DNA from: Planctomycetota bacterium
GTDB lineage: Bacteria > Planctomycetota > Phycisphaerae > Sedimentisphaerales > SM23-30
Assembly: GCA_029573975.1 (NCBI GenBank)
Contig: JAKQBU010000454.1
Span: forward strand, 1-7,581
DNA length: 7,581 bases
Direction of reading: 5' to 3'
The notes beneath the pieces are model-generated. The model was given only the letters and a program-made list of their open reading frames with translations, did not search any database and was not told the origin of the DNA. The position numbers and the translations under genes were made by a program. Shown here one piece after another: positions 1-6,027 of this stretch. Positions within the stretch are counted from its first letter, which is position 1; each line of letters begins with the position of its first letter.

Positions 1-337
1 TTATCAAATCACCGCCGTCTTTACCGGTCAATCTACGATGCCCACTGTTGCTACGGTCTCCGTTCTGAAGAATGAAGTAGAGGAATGGTCCGGTGGCCTG
101 AATGGATTTATCGGCACACTTGCCAGTAATTTTACCGATGGTTTTGGTGATGCCCCTTCGCAAACCTACAACGGTACCCTTACCCTAGCCAAGGGTGACA
201 CCCTCGACTTTACCATGTTGACTGTGAATGGTAACAATCGTGCTATGGCATTGGATGTTCAGATTGTTCCCGAACCCATGACCATGGCTCTGCTGGGCCT
301 TGGCTCTCTGGCACTGATTCGCCGCCGCCGGGCGTAA
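1..337 (+). CDS. PEP-CTERM sorting domain protein, 3' end (5' end outside window)
   Basis: This is the C-terminal 111 residues of an exported protein. The frame is open from base 2 with no stop, so the ATG at 38 is most likely an internal methionine and the true start lies outside the window. The visible part is rich in Thr, Gly, Asn and Asp and looks like a beta-sandwich passenger. It ends with VPEP, a hydrophobic stretch (MTMALLGLGSLALI) and RRRRA at the stop. That tripartite tail is the PEP-CTERM signal, which in known systems is recognised by an exosortase after Sec export and is linked to exopolysaccharide production and surface attachment. The passenger's own function cannot be told. 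A strong terminator follows about 50 bases after the stop, so the gene ends its transcript here. It converges on the glycan-type genes on the other strand. The sorting tail is near certain; the biological role is unknown. Confidence 0.9.
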   Translation, partial: YQITAVFTGQSTMPTVATVSVLKNEVEEWSGGLNGFIGTLASNFTDGFGDAPSQTYNGTLTLAKGDTLDFTMLTVNGNNRAMALDVQIVPEPMTMALLGLGSLALIRRRRA

Positions 338-385
338 TGGCCAACACGAAATAGATTTGTATCCCCTGGGATATGAATTTGTTGC

Positions 386-421
386 AGGAGCAGGTCTTGC
401 GGGATCTGCTCCTTCTTTTTT
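386..421 (+). terminator. Rho-independent terminator of the PEP-CTERM gene
   Basis: The arm AGGAGCAG (386-393) pairs perfectly with CTGCTCCT (406-413). The stem can extend inward through a G-T, a T-A and a C-G pair to 11 pairs around a 6-base loop (397-402). A T-rich run follows at once (414-421). Read on the + strand this is a classic intrinsic terminator. Read on the - strand the hairpin lies just past the stop of the convergent membrane-protein gene, but GCAACAAATTC follows instead of a U run, so it should work mainly for the + strand transcript. Confidence 0.88.
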
Positions 422-1106
422 ATAAATCCGGCACTACTTCGGGGTATAAAGTGCCGGTGTTGTTGATTTTGAAGACATAGATCAGGCCCGGCTGGAGCTG
501 GCGATAGACCACATTGCCGTAAATCGCCTGGATGCCGGCCTTTTCCAGCAGTTTCGGCTCATTCGACAGCCGCCAGATCTGTTCCCAGAACAGATTGCGG
601 TCCCGGATCGACAGGGCCTTGCAGATATCGGCATACCGCTGCGGCTCGGTACCGGGCGTCTCAATGGGGAACCCCTCCTCGGGCCGCATCGTTTCCCCGT
701 AAATCCGCCGCCACAGATACATGGCCCGCTCTTTGCCGTCCTGTACCAGCGGCGGGCGGAATTTGACGATCAGGGCATCAAAATGCGCGATATCCCCCTC
801 GATTTCGAATTCTTTTTCCAGCACCCGTTTCAGCGAATCCGCCCGGTCGGTCTCCACAAAGAGGATCTTCGTAAATACCTTGCCCTCACGGGTTTCCTGT
901 TTGATTACCTTGGCATAGCCAATCTGGCTTTCGTCGGTCAGATTGTGAATTGCCTCTTTGAGATGCCGGTTCTCGTTGAGCAGGTCGAAAAAACCCTTGC
1001 CCGCCAGCATAAAGCCCGCCACCCCAAAACCCGCAATCGCCAGAAACCCCAGTAAAATCACCGCCCCGAAGCTTCCCAGTTTGCCGGCTCTGCGATTCCT
1101 TGGCAT
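420..1106 (-). CDS. Single-pass membrane protein of unknown function
   Basis: I do not recognise this 228-residue protein. Its N-terminus is short and basic (MPRNRRAGK). A Gly/Ala/Leu/Phe-rich membrane segment spans about residues 14-36, followed by a charged, possibly helical linker (DLLNENRHLKEAI) and a soluble domain of about 180 residues. The positive-inside rule places the soluble domain in the periplasm or outside. That domain has alternating strand and helix character, with phrases such as FTKILFVETDRADSLKR, AHFDALIVKF and EEGFPIETPG, and no catalytic motif I can name. The ATG at 1106 is preferred because AAAGGA sits six bases upstream; an in-frame ATG at 1136 would add ten residues but lacks a clear ribosome binding site. 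The gene lies 68 bases after the cupin stop on the same strand with no visible terminator between them, so read-through from the glycan operon is possible. Its stop overlaps the T-run end of the convergent terminator. It is a real gene by length, membrane topology and ribosome binding site. Confidence 0.82.
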   Translation of the reverse strand: MPRNRRAGKLGSFGAVILLGFLAIAGFGVAGFMLAGKGFFDLLNENRHLKEAIHNLTDESQIGYAKVIKQETREGKVFTKILFVETDRADSLKRVLEKEFEIEGDIAHFDALIVKFRPPLVQDGKERAMYLWRRIYGETMRPEEGFPIETPGTEPQRYADICKALSIRDRNLFWEQIWRLSNEPKLLEKAGIQAIYGNVVYRQLQPGLIYVFKINNTGTLYPEVVPDL

Positions 1107-1112
1107 AACCAT

Positions 1113-1118
1113 TCCTTT
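1113..1118 (-). promoter_or_regulatory. Ribosome binding site deciding the start at 1106
   Basis: On the - strand AAAGGA is followed by six bases (ATGGTT) and then the ATG at 1106. The same AAAGGA directly abuts another in-frame ATG at 1112, with no spacing, and lies downstream of the longest possible start at 1136. It therefore supports 1106 as the start of the membrane protein. Confidence 0.65.
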
Positions 1119-1174
1119 ACCACTCGTATTTACCATATCATAATTCTATGCTCTTATCCCCCCACTATACCATT

Positions 1175-1663
1175 TCATCCTGTTATTTGCCGAATAAATT
1201 TCCGGATCGCCGCTTCATCTGCTGCAGCCGGCGCCCAGGCGGGGAAGTCCGACTCCTCCTTCTTGAAAGGGCCGGGCGTCGTTTCGTGAATAATCACAAA
1301 CTCGGTAAGCGGCACCACTGTATGCCACTGCTCCGTGTTTAAACGATAAAAAAAAGTTTTGCCTTCCGCCAGGGGCGCCATTTCCATTTTGCCGGTCACG
1401 GTCCCCTGCTCGTCAAAGAACACCACCAGCAGCCGGCCCTCGATCACATGGAAGGATTCGCTCTTGTTCCGGTGCCGGTGCGGGGGTACATAGCTGTCGC
1501 GGCAAAAGGCGATGATCATTTCATGGACGGAATCGGTTTCATCCCGGTGCAGACAGAACCTGGCCCGCCGCAGCGGGGCCTGCCGGGCCGCCTGTTTCAA
1601 CTGGTCCAGATGCCGCTGATTGATTTCAATAATGCCCGGATCGGGAAAGTAAAATACCGCCAT
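1175..1663 (-). CDS. WbuC-family cupin metalloprotein
   Basis: This is a 162-residue single-domain cupin. The first cupin motif is at residues 59-76 (VPPHRHRNKSESFHVIEG), with His62, His64 and Glu69 as likely metal ligands. The second is around EQWHTVVPL, with His114 as the fourth ligand. The N-terminal part, ending in RARFCLHRDETDSVHEMI, matches the WbuC pattern of a helical lead followed by an 'RAR-x-x-x-H' stretch. WbuC proteins are cupin-fold proteins found in O-antigen and other surface-polysaccharide loci; their reaction is not established as far as I know, so I give no enzymatic call. The start ATG at 1663 overlaps the aminotransferase stop by one base (TAATG), with AGGA nine bases upstream, which suggests translational coupling to that gene. 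It is the last gene of the tightly packed run. Alternatives are a sugar epimerase/isomerase or a dioxygenase-type cupin, both less likely given the spacing of motifs. Confidence 0.85.
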   Translation of the reverse strand: MAVFYFPDPGIIEINQRHLDQLKQAARQAPLRRARFCLHRDETDSVHEMIIAFCRDSYVPPHRHRNKSESFHVIEGRLLVVFFDEQGTVTGKMEMAPLAEGKTFFYRLNTEQWHTVVPLTEFVIIHETTPGPFKKEESDFPAWAPAAADEAAIRKFIRQITG

Positions 1664-2784
1664 TAGGTTTTGTCCTGATAAAAGCCGCGGATACAGCCGG
1701 CAACATACTCGGCATCCTCCCGCCGGAGTTTTTCATGGGCCGGAATGCAGAGGATCCGCTTGACCAGGTGGTCGGCACGAGTAAATTCCCCGCGAACCCC
1801 TGTTTCATACGCCGGCTGATGGGGCATGAGAATCGGATGCTGCACTTTGGTTTCGATGCCGCGGGTGGCCAGGTATTCCTTGAGTTCATCGCGGCGCTCC
1901 GCCTGGATGGTGTAGGTATAATAGACATCCTCCTGCCCCGGCGACCGGCTGGGAGTCCGAACCACGGTAGCCAGCCATTCATCGTACCAGGCGGCAATCT
2001 GCCGGCGTCCGGCAATCACCTGGGGCACCCTCTCCAGCCGTTTCAGCAGAATGGCCGCCTGCAGGGTGTCCAGCCGGCCGTTCAGGCTGGGTTCCAGGCA
2101 GACTTCCTTATTGACCGTGCCGTTGTAGCGCAGCCGCTGCAAGCGCTGCTGCAATTCCGGTTCATCCGTAACCACCATGCCCGCCTCCCCGCAGGCGGCA
2201 AACACCTTCATCGGGTTCATGCTGAAGCAGGCGATTTGGCCGAAGGAGCCGGCCGGCTGGCCGCCCAGCCGCGCCCCAAAGGCCTGCGAGGCATCCTCGA
2301 TGACCGCCAGATGGTGCCGGCGGGCCAGGCGCAGAATTTCGGGCATGTCGCAAATCTTGCCGGTATAGTGGACCGGCAGAATCGCCCGGGTCCGGGGAGT
2401 TATCAGCCGGGCAATGCTGGCCGGATCGATATTCAAATCGTCGCGAATATCCGCGAATACCGGCGTCGCACCCGTCAGGGCGATGGCATTGGCGGTGGCA
2501 ATCCAGGACAGTGAGGTGGTGATGACTTCATCGCCCGGCCCGTACCCCAGTGCCCGCAAACCCAGATACAGGGCGTCCGTGCCGGAGTTGACGCCCACGG
2601 CGTATGGGCGGCCGCAGCTTTCCGCCACTTTTTGCTCGAGCTGTTCCAGCTCCGGCCCCATGACCAGCCGGCCATGCTGAAAGACCGCATCGATGGCCTG
2701 TAATAACACCTCCCGCTCCCGGGGATCGGTAACCCGTAAATCCAGAAAAGGAACTCTGCGTATGGCTGTCATGGCTGTGCTCAT
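1663..2784 (-). CDS. DegT/DnrJ/EryC1/StrS family PLP-dependent sugar aminotransferase
   Basis: This 373-residue enzyme should transfer an amino group, usually from glutamate, to a nucleotide-linked keto sugar in the cytoplasm. Family landmarks run in order. VPFLDL lies near the N-terminus, and NSGTDAL (66-72) is the PLP phosphate-binding turn. SWIATANAI (93-101) comes next, then IEDASQAFGA (162-171), with Asp164 expected to contact the pyridine nitrogen. SMNPMK ends in Lys193, the expected Schiff-base lysine, followed by CGEAG. NGRLDTLQAA (235-244) and HQPAY (322-326) complete the set. The length is normal for the family. The frame stays open upstream to 3102, but that stretch lies inside the acyltransferase gene in another frame and has no family similarity. 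The start at 2784 falls one base after the acyltransferase stop (TAA-T-ATG); an ATG at 2772 is a second option. No strong Shine-Dalgarno is visible, so coupling is likely. The keto-sugar substrate (3-keto or 4-keto) cannot be decided here. Confidence 0.93.
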   Translation of the reverse strand: MSTAMTAIRRVPFLDLRVTDPREREVLLQAIDAVFQHGRLVMGPELEQLEQKVAESCGRPYAVGVNSGTDALYLGLRALGYGPGDEVITTSLSWIATANAIALTGATPVFADIRDDLNIDPASIARLITPRTRAILPVHYTGKICDMPEILRLARRHHLAVIEDASQAFGARLGGQPAGSFGQIACFSMNPMKVFAACGEAGMVVTDEPELQQRLQRLRYNGTVNKEVCLEPSLNGRLDTLQAAILLKRLERVPQVIAGRRQIAAWYDEWLATVVRTPSRSPGQEDVYYTYTIQAERRDELKEYLATRGIETKVQHPILMPHQPAYETGVRGEFTRADHLVKRILCIPAHEKLRREDAEYVAGCIRGFYQDKT

Positions 2785-2785
2785 A

Positions 2786-3850
2786 TTATAGTTTGACGCG
2801 GTCGATATCGGAATCGCCTTTGGTGATATACCATTGCCGGAAATCCAGGTCGCGCCGGGTGCGGTGCGGCGGCAAATCAATCGCCGCGGCCAGGCCCGGG
2901 GCATTCTGTTTGATCGGCCGGAACAAATACGGGATCGGGCTTTGCAGGTGATTCTCCCGCAGAAAGCCGAGTTTTTCCAGTTCCCCGCCCACCCCTTCGG
3001 CGGTACAGAAAAAATCCAGAAGAATGGCGTTATGCTGCAAGCCATCCTCGACCATCGTTTGCAGGGCGGAGGCCGCCGCCGCCCCGGAAAAACTCCATTC
3101 AAGGATGCGGACTACCGCTTCTTCCTGATTTTTGATTTTCTCGATCCGATAGACGGCAAACTGCCCGGCATCATTGCGCAGCGCCTGATAGGTATGACGC
3201 GGAATGTCGAAATAACGCCAGTTCAGATAGCGGCCCGTGCGGCGGGAATAGCCGATAATCTCCGGCCAGCGGGCAAAGGTGAAATCCGCCTCCGGATCGA
3301 AGCGTGACACCCGCTGAATCTCTGTACCGGCCGGCAGAGACCGCAGATGCGATTGCGACTCAAACAGCCGCCGGCGGTCCTCGGCTGACTCCACGGAAAA
3401 AATACGTGCCGCCTGTTCGGCCTGCAAAATCCCGATCCAGCGCGGCATCTCCAGCAGAACCGGAATCTGCATGCGGTTGAAAATCGCCACCGTATCGGGT
3501 GCCAGGCCGGCATACAAAAGGGAATCATAATCCTCCATGAGCCGGGACAGCACCGTCAGCCCCGCGTAATCACCGCTGAGGCAGGCCCAGTTCTGCGGCC
3601 AGCAGCAGGGGAGAATCCGGCCCTGATAATACATTTCCGCCGGGACAAAACCCAGAAAGCTGTGAATTCCATCCTCGCCGGCCACCAGCCAGATATTATA
3701 TTCCTCCTTCTGGCCGGCGGCCCCGGCTTGAAACTGCCACTGGAGGTAATCCCGTTCCTGCATCCGCGGATTGTACCGATAGACCGTGCGGAATAATTCC
3801 ATCAATCGCGGCAAATCCATCTCAGTACATCTTCGCACAACTTCCGTCAT
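2786..3850 (-). CDS. GNAT-like acyltransferase, probable sugar or ACP-linked acyl transfer
   Basis: This is a 354-residue protein with two GNAT-like halves. The N-terminal half opens with VRRCTEMDLPRLMELF, a typical GNAT first strand and helix. It continues with ERDYLQWQF, the strand region YNIWLVAGEDGIHSFLGFVPAEMYY (residues 51-75) and a late helix around APDTVAIFNRM (118-128). The C-terminal half has RYLNWRYFDIPRHTYQAL (207-224), a strand FAVYRI, then AVVRILEWSF, and the end of a second GNAT-like fold near FCTAEGVGGELEKLGF (281-296). It closes with RQWYITKGDSDIDR. The protein starts at the ATG at 3850, which overlaps the ACP stop by four bases (ATGA); an upstream open stretch to 3985 lies inside the ACP gene in another frame and is rejected. 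Sitting between an ACP and a sugar aminotransferase, it is a natural candidate to move an acyl group from the ACP to a sugar amine. That role is inference. GNAT class is moderately sure; donor and acceptor are unknown. Confidence 0.75.
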   Translation of the reverse strand: MTEVVRRCTEMDLPRLMELFRTVYRYNPRMQERDYLQWQFQAGAAGQKEEYNIWLVAGEDGIHSFLGFVPAEMYYQGRILPCCWPQNWACLSGDYAGLTVLSRLMEDYDSLLYAGLAPDTVAIFNRMQIPVLLEMPRWIGILQAEQAARIFSVESAEDRRRLFESQSHLRSLPAGTEIQRVSRFDPEADFTFARWPEIIGYSRRTGRYLNWRYFDIPRHTYQALRNDAGQFAVYRIEKIKNQEEAVVRILEWSFSGAAAASALQTMVEDGLQHNAILLDFFCTAEGVGGELEKLGFLRENHLQSPIPYLFRPIKQNAPGLAAAIDLPPHRTRRDLDFRQWYITKGDSDIDRVKL

Positions 3851-4098
3851 TGGGTTGCCCGTTCTTCCAGAATATCCAGCATTTCGCCCACATTCTTCAA
3901 CCGCCCCACCTCCGCCGCCTGGAGCTGAAGGCCGAATTCCTTTTCCATCGCCACCACCAGCGTAATATGCATCAGGGAATCCCACTCCTCAATATCATGG
4001 GCAGCCGTCGCTTCGGTAATTTCCAGGGATTCACGGCTGAAAATTTCCCGGAAAACCGCGGTCAAACGCCGTTTCAATTCTTCTCGATTTTTATTCAT
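3847..4098 (-). CDS. Stand-alone acyl carrier protein
   Basis: This is an 83-residue acidic four-helix carrier protein. The phosphopantetheine site is EEWDSLMHITLV, with Ser41 as the attachment residue. In place of the DSL of fatty-acid ACPs preceded by LG, it has WDSL, the form common in specialised carrier proteins of glycan and polyketide loci. The following helix (VVAMEKEFGLQL) and the end of the domain (VGEMLDILEERA) fit the fold. The gene overlaps the FkbH gene upstream by four bases (ATGA) and the acyltransferase downstream by four bases (ATGA), so all three are probably translated in a fixed ratio. Its place directly after a FkbH-type protein suggests that this carrier receives the acyl unit made by that protein. 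It is unlikely to be the housekeeping ACP because no fatty-acid synthesis genes are near and the motif differs. Confidence 0.94.
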   Translation of the reverse strand: MNKNREELKRRLTAVFREIFSRESLEITEATAAHDIEEWDSLMHITLVVAMEKEFGLQLQAAEVGRLKNVGEMLDILEERATQ

Positions 4099-6011
4099 TC
4101 GGTTACCTGACCGGCCAGGGGCCTGTCCAATTTCACTATGCAGGTTTTATAGTATGGCCGGCCTTTTGTCAAATCCAGCCGCCAAAGAGCGGCCTCACCG
4201 TCTTGCCCCCATCGGTCAAATCCCAGATGCCGATACAAATCCGCCACCAGATGGTTCTTTTTCGTCGGAATATATTTGCCCAGCACATAGCGCACGCCCA
4301 GCGTTTCCGCCAGCACCGCAATCTCCCGGCCGACAAACTCTTCCATTCCCCGGCCCAGCACCCGGCAGCTCATCACCCACGTATCGATATACAACGTATC
4401 TCCACCCTGCCGCTGCAAGATCACCGCCGCAATCAGGCCGCTGCTGCCGAACTTGTCCTCCAGCGTAAAACACCGGCAGCAGAAATCCGGATCAGCTATC
4501 TTCTCTCGAAGCTGCCCTTCGGTATAGCGCGTCGTGGTCAGATGAAACTGATTGCTTTTATTGATTAACTGGGCTGCACGCGGCAGATTAAAAGCATCCA
4601 GTTCTACCACCGCCGCCCGCATCTCCAGGCTTTGCAGGTAGCCCGAAAGATCGCTGAACTGCCGCTGATATTCCGCGCGGCCGGCATCCGCACGGTAATA
4701 GTCATTGCGGGCGGTATCTTCCCGGGAGAATGAGATCGTCTCAAAATACGCCTGCCGGTCCAGTTCGTATATATATCCCGCCGGATCGGCGCCCAGCTCC
4801 GGCACACGGACCATCGGCAGATATTGCCGGACCAACTCGCGTTCTGCCGGATTGTCATCCACAAACACCAGCGAATCCAGCCCCAGATTCAAGACCCGGG
4901 CGATTTCCCGGATATTGTCCGCCTTATTCTGCCAGTTGGCTTTGAATACGGCGATGTCCTCCAGCCGGATCCGCATGTCCGGATGCTGCTGGAACGGCAG
5001 CCGGGCCGTTGCCTCCTCATTTTTACTGCAAACCGCCAGCACAATCCCCCGCCGCTTCAGTTCCAGCAGGTATTGCTGAAACTCGACATAGGCTTCGCCG
5101 TTGACACCGCTGCCCAGTTCGATTCCCTCCAGGCCGTCATCCGCGATGACCCCGCCCCATAAGGTATTGTCCAGATCGAGCACCAGGCACTTCCCGGCCA
5201 GCCCGCGGATCGCCGCGATAAGCTGCGCCGCCCGGTGGGCGACCAGCCCCGTCGCATCGAGGGCAAAGGCATGTTTGGAATGATGCCAATACCGGCTGTC
5301 ATGCCAGCGCTCCTTGCCGAATATGGAGGATAGATAATCCAGATCGAAAATCGTAACGCCCGGCCCGGCCGCCCCCGCCAGGTCCGCATTGTAGCGCCGC
5401 AAAAAATGAAGCCGGGAGGCGGGCAGTTCCACTTCGTAATTGCCGAACACCCGGTTGGCCGGCAGGTCCGCGTTGTTCTGAATTATATGGCAGCCGCTCT
5501 GCCGCCGTAAAACCTGCCACAAAGCGGCAGCCTGTTTCACCGAGTCCTTTAGCTTCCTTTCTATCTCCGCCGGCCCGCTATCCGGCGCCAGATCGTACGG
5601 AACATCCCGATAATTGGTAAAAATCATCGTGATATCCGGCCGGAAGGCATACAGCGCACTGGACGGGTCCAGAATCGTCTGCGGAATCGTGTCATACTCC
5701 GCGGCGAAGATCTCCGCCGCCAGACCTGCCCGCGCTAGCCAGAAACGCAGCACTTCGATAAAGTGCGAAACGGTGCTGCTGGCGGCAATCGCGATTCGTA
5801 CCGGCTGCAATCCCAGCGCTTCCGCCGGCATTTTTTTCCACCAGGCCGCATAGCGGCTCTGGAGCACGAAATCATCGGTCGGATCGGCTATCTGCGTAAG
5901 CAGGGAAAAGGCGGCCTCCGCCCCACCGGCAGCCAGAAGCCGCTGCACCTCTTTCACGGCTTCTTTTTTATCCGGTTCAGGCCGGTTGTAATGTGCGGCT
6001 TCGCTATTCAT
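4095..6011 (-). CDS. FkbH-like HAD-IIIC phosphatase / acyl-ACP loading protein with GNAT-like C-terminus
   Basis: This 638-residue protein has three parts. An N-terminal domain (about 65-240) contains VRIAIAASSTVSHFIEVLRF and a SALYAFRPD stretch typical of FkbH N-terminal domains. The HAD-IIIC domain (about 270-420) has LVLDLDNTLWGGV with Asp279 and Asp281, motif II VCSKN near 327-331, lysines 357 and 363, and FVDDNPAERE with Asp385/Asp386. The C-terminal GNAT-like domain (about 465-625) includes INKSNQFHLTTTRY and MSCRVLGRGMEEF. In characterised relatives FkbH proteins dephosphorylate 1,3-bisphosphoglycerate and load the glyceryl group on an ACP; the cysteines in VCSKN and MSCRV are candidates for a thioester step. 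The next gene is an ACP overlapping by four bases, which supports that role here. The start at 6011 is chosen because of AAAAGGAGA just upstream; the ATG at 6059 would overlap the radical SAM gene by 32 bases with a weaker site. The acyl unit actually used is not provable from sequence. Confidence 0.92.
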   Translation of the reverse strand: MNSEAAHYNRPEPDKKEAVKEVQRLLAAGGAEAAFSLLTQIADPTDDFVLQSRYAAWWKKMPAEALGLQPVRIAIAASSTVSHFIEVLRFWLARAGLAAEIFAAEYDTIPQTILDPSSALYAFRPDITMIFTNYRDVPYDLAPDSGPAEIERKLKDSVKQAAALWQVLRRQSGCHIIQNNADLPANRVFGNYEVELPASRLHFLRRYNADLAGAAGPGVTIFDLDYLSSIFGKERWHDSRYWHHSKHAFALDATGLVAHRAAQLIAAIRGLAGKCLVLDLDNTLWGGVIADDGLEGIELGSGVNGEAYVEFQQYLLELKRRGIVLAVCSKNEEATARLPFQQHPDMRIRLEDIAVFKANWQNKADNIREIARVLNLGLDSLVFVDDNPAERELVRQYLPMVRVPELGADPAGYIYELDRQAYFETISFSREDTARNDYYRADAGRAEYQRQFSDLSGYLQSLEMRAAVVELDAFNLPRAAQLINKSNQFHLTTTRYTEGQLREKIADPDFCCRCFTLEDKFGSSGLIAAVILQRQGGDTLYIDTWVMSCRVLGRGMEEFVGREIAVLAETLGVRYVLGKYIPTKKNHLVADLYRHLGFDRWGQDGEAALWRLDLTKGRPYYKTCIVKLDRPLAGQVTE

Positions 6012-6013
6012 CG

Positions 6014-6019
6014 TCTCCT
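6014..6019 (-). promoter_or_regulatory. Ribosome binding site deciding the start of the FkbH-like gene
   Basis: On the - strand AGGAGA, within a longer AAAAGGAGA, is followed by CG and the ATG at 6011. It is the strongest Shine-Dalgarno in the operon, although the spacing from GGAG to the start is short (three bases). It lies in the 16-base gap after the radical SAM stop (TGA at 6028-6030) and favours 6011 over the in-frame ATG at 6059. Confidence 0.65.
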
Positions 6020-6027
6020 TTTCTGCC

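Noticed and set aside
38..337. A complete 99-residue gene starting at base 38
   Set aside because: The frame is open to the window edge and the protein lacks the signal peptide that PEP-CTERM proteins carry, so base 38 is internal to a longer gene.
1107..1200. Promoter for the membrane protein, such as TATAGT or TATGAT boxes on the - strand
   Set aside because: No -35 element at proper spacing could be matched with confidence, and part of the stretch is coding for the cupin.
1735..2514. A 259-codon open frame on the + strand
   Set aside because: It lies wholly antisense to the aminotransferase, has no domain-like pattern and follows from the high G+C codon bias of that gene.
2785..3102. Upstream extension of the aminotransferase frame
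   Set aside because: This part overlaps the acyltransferase in another frame, reads as Arg/Pro/Trp/Cys-rich noise and is not like the N-terminus of the family, which begins near VPFLDL.
3851..3985. Upstream extension of the acyltransferase frame
   Set aside because: It lies inside the ACP gene in another frame and is glycine-rich without family likeness; the ATGA overlap at 3850 gives a natural start.
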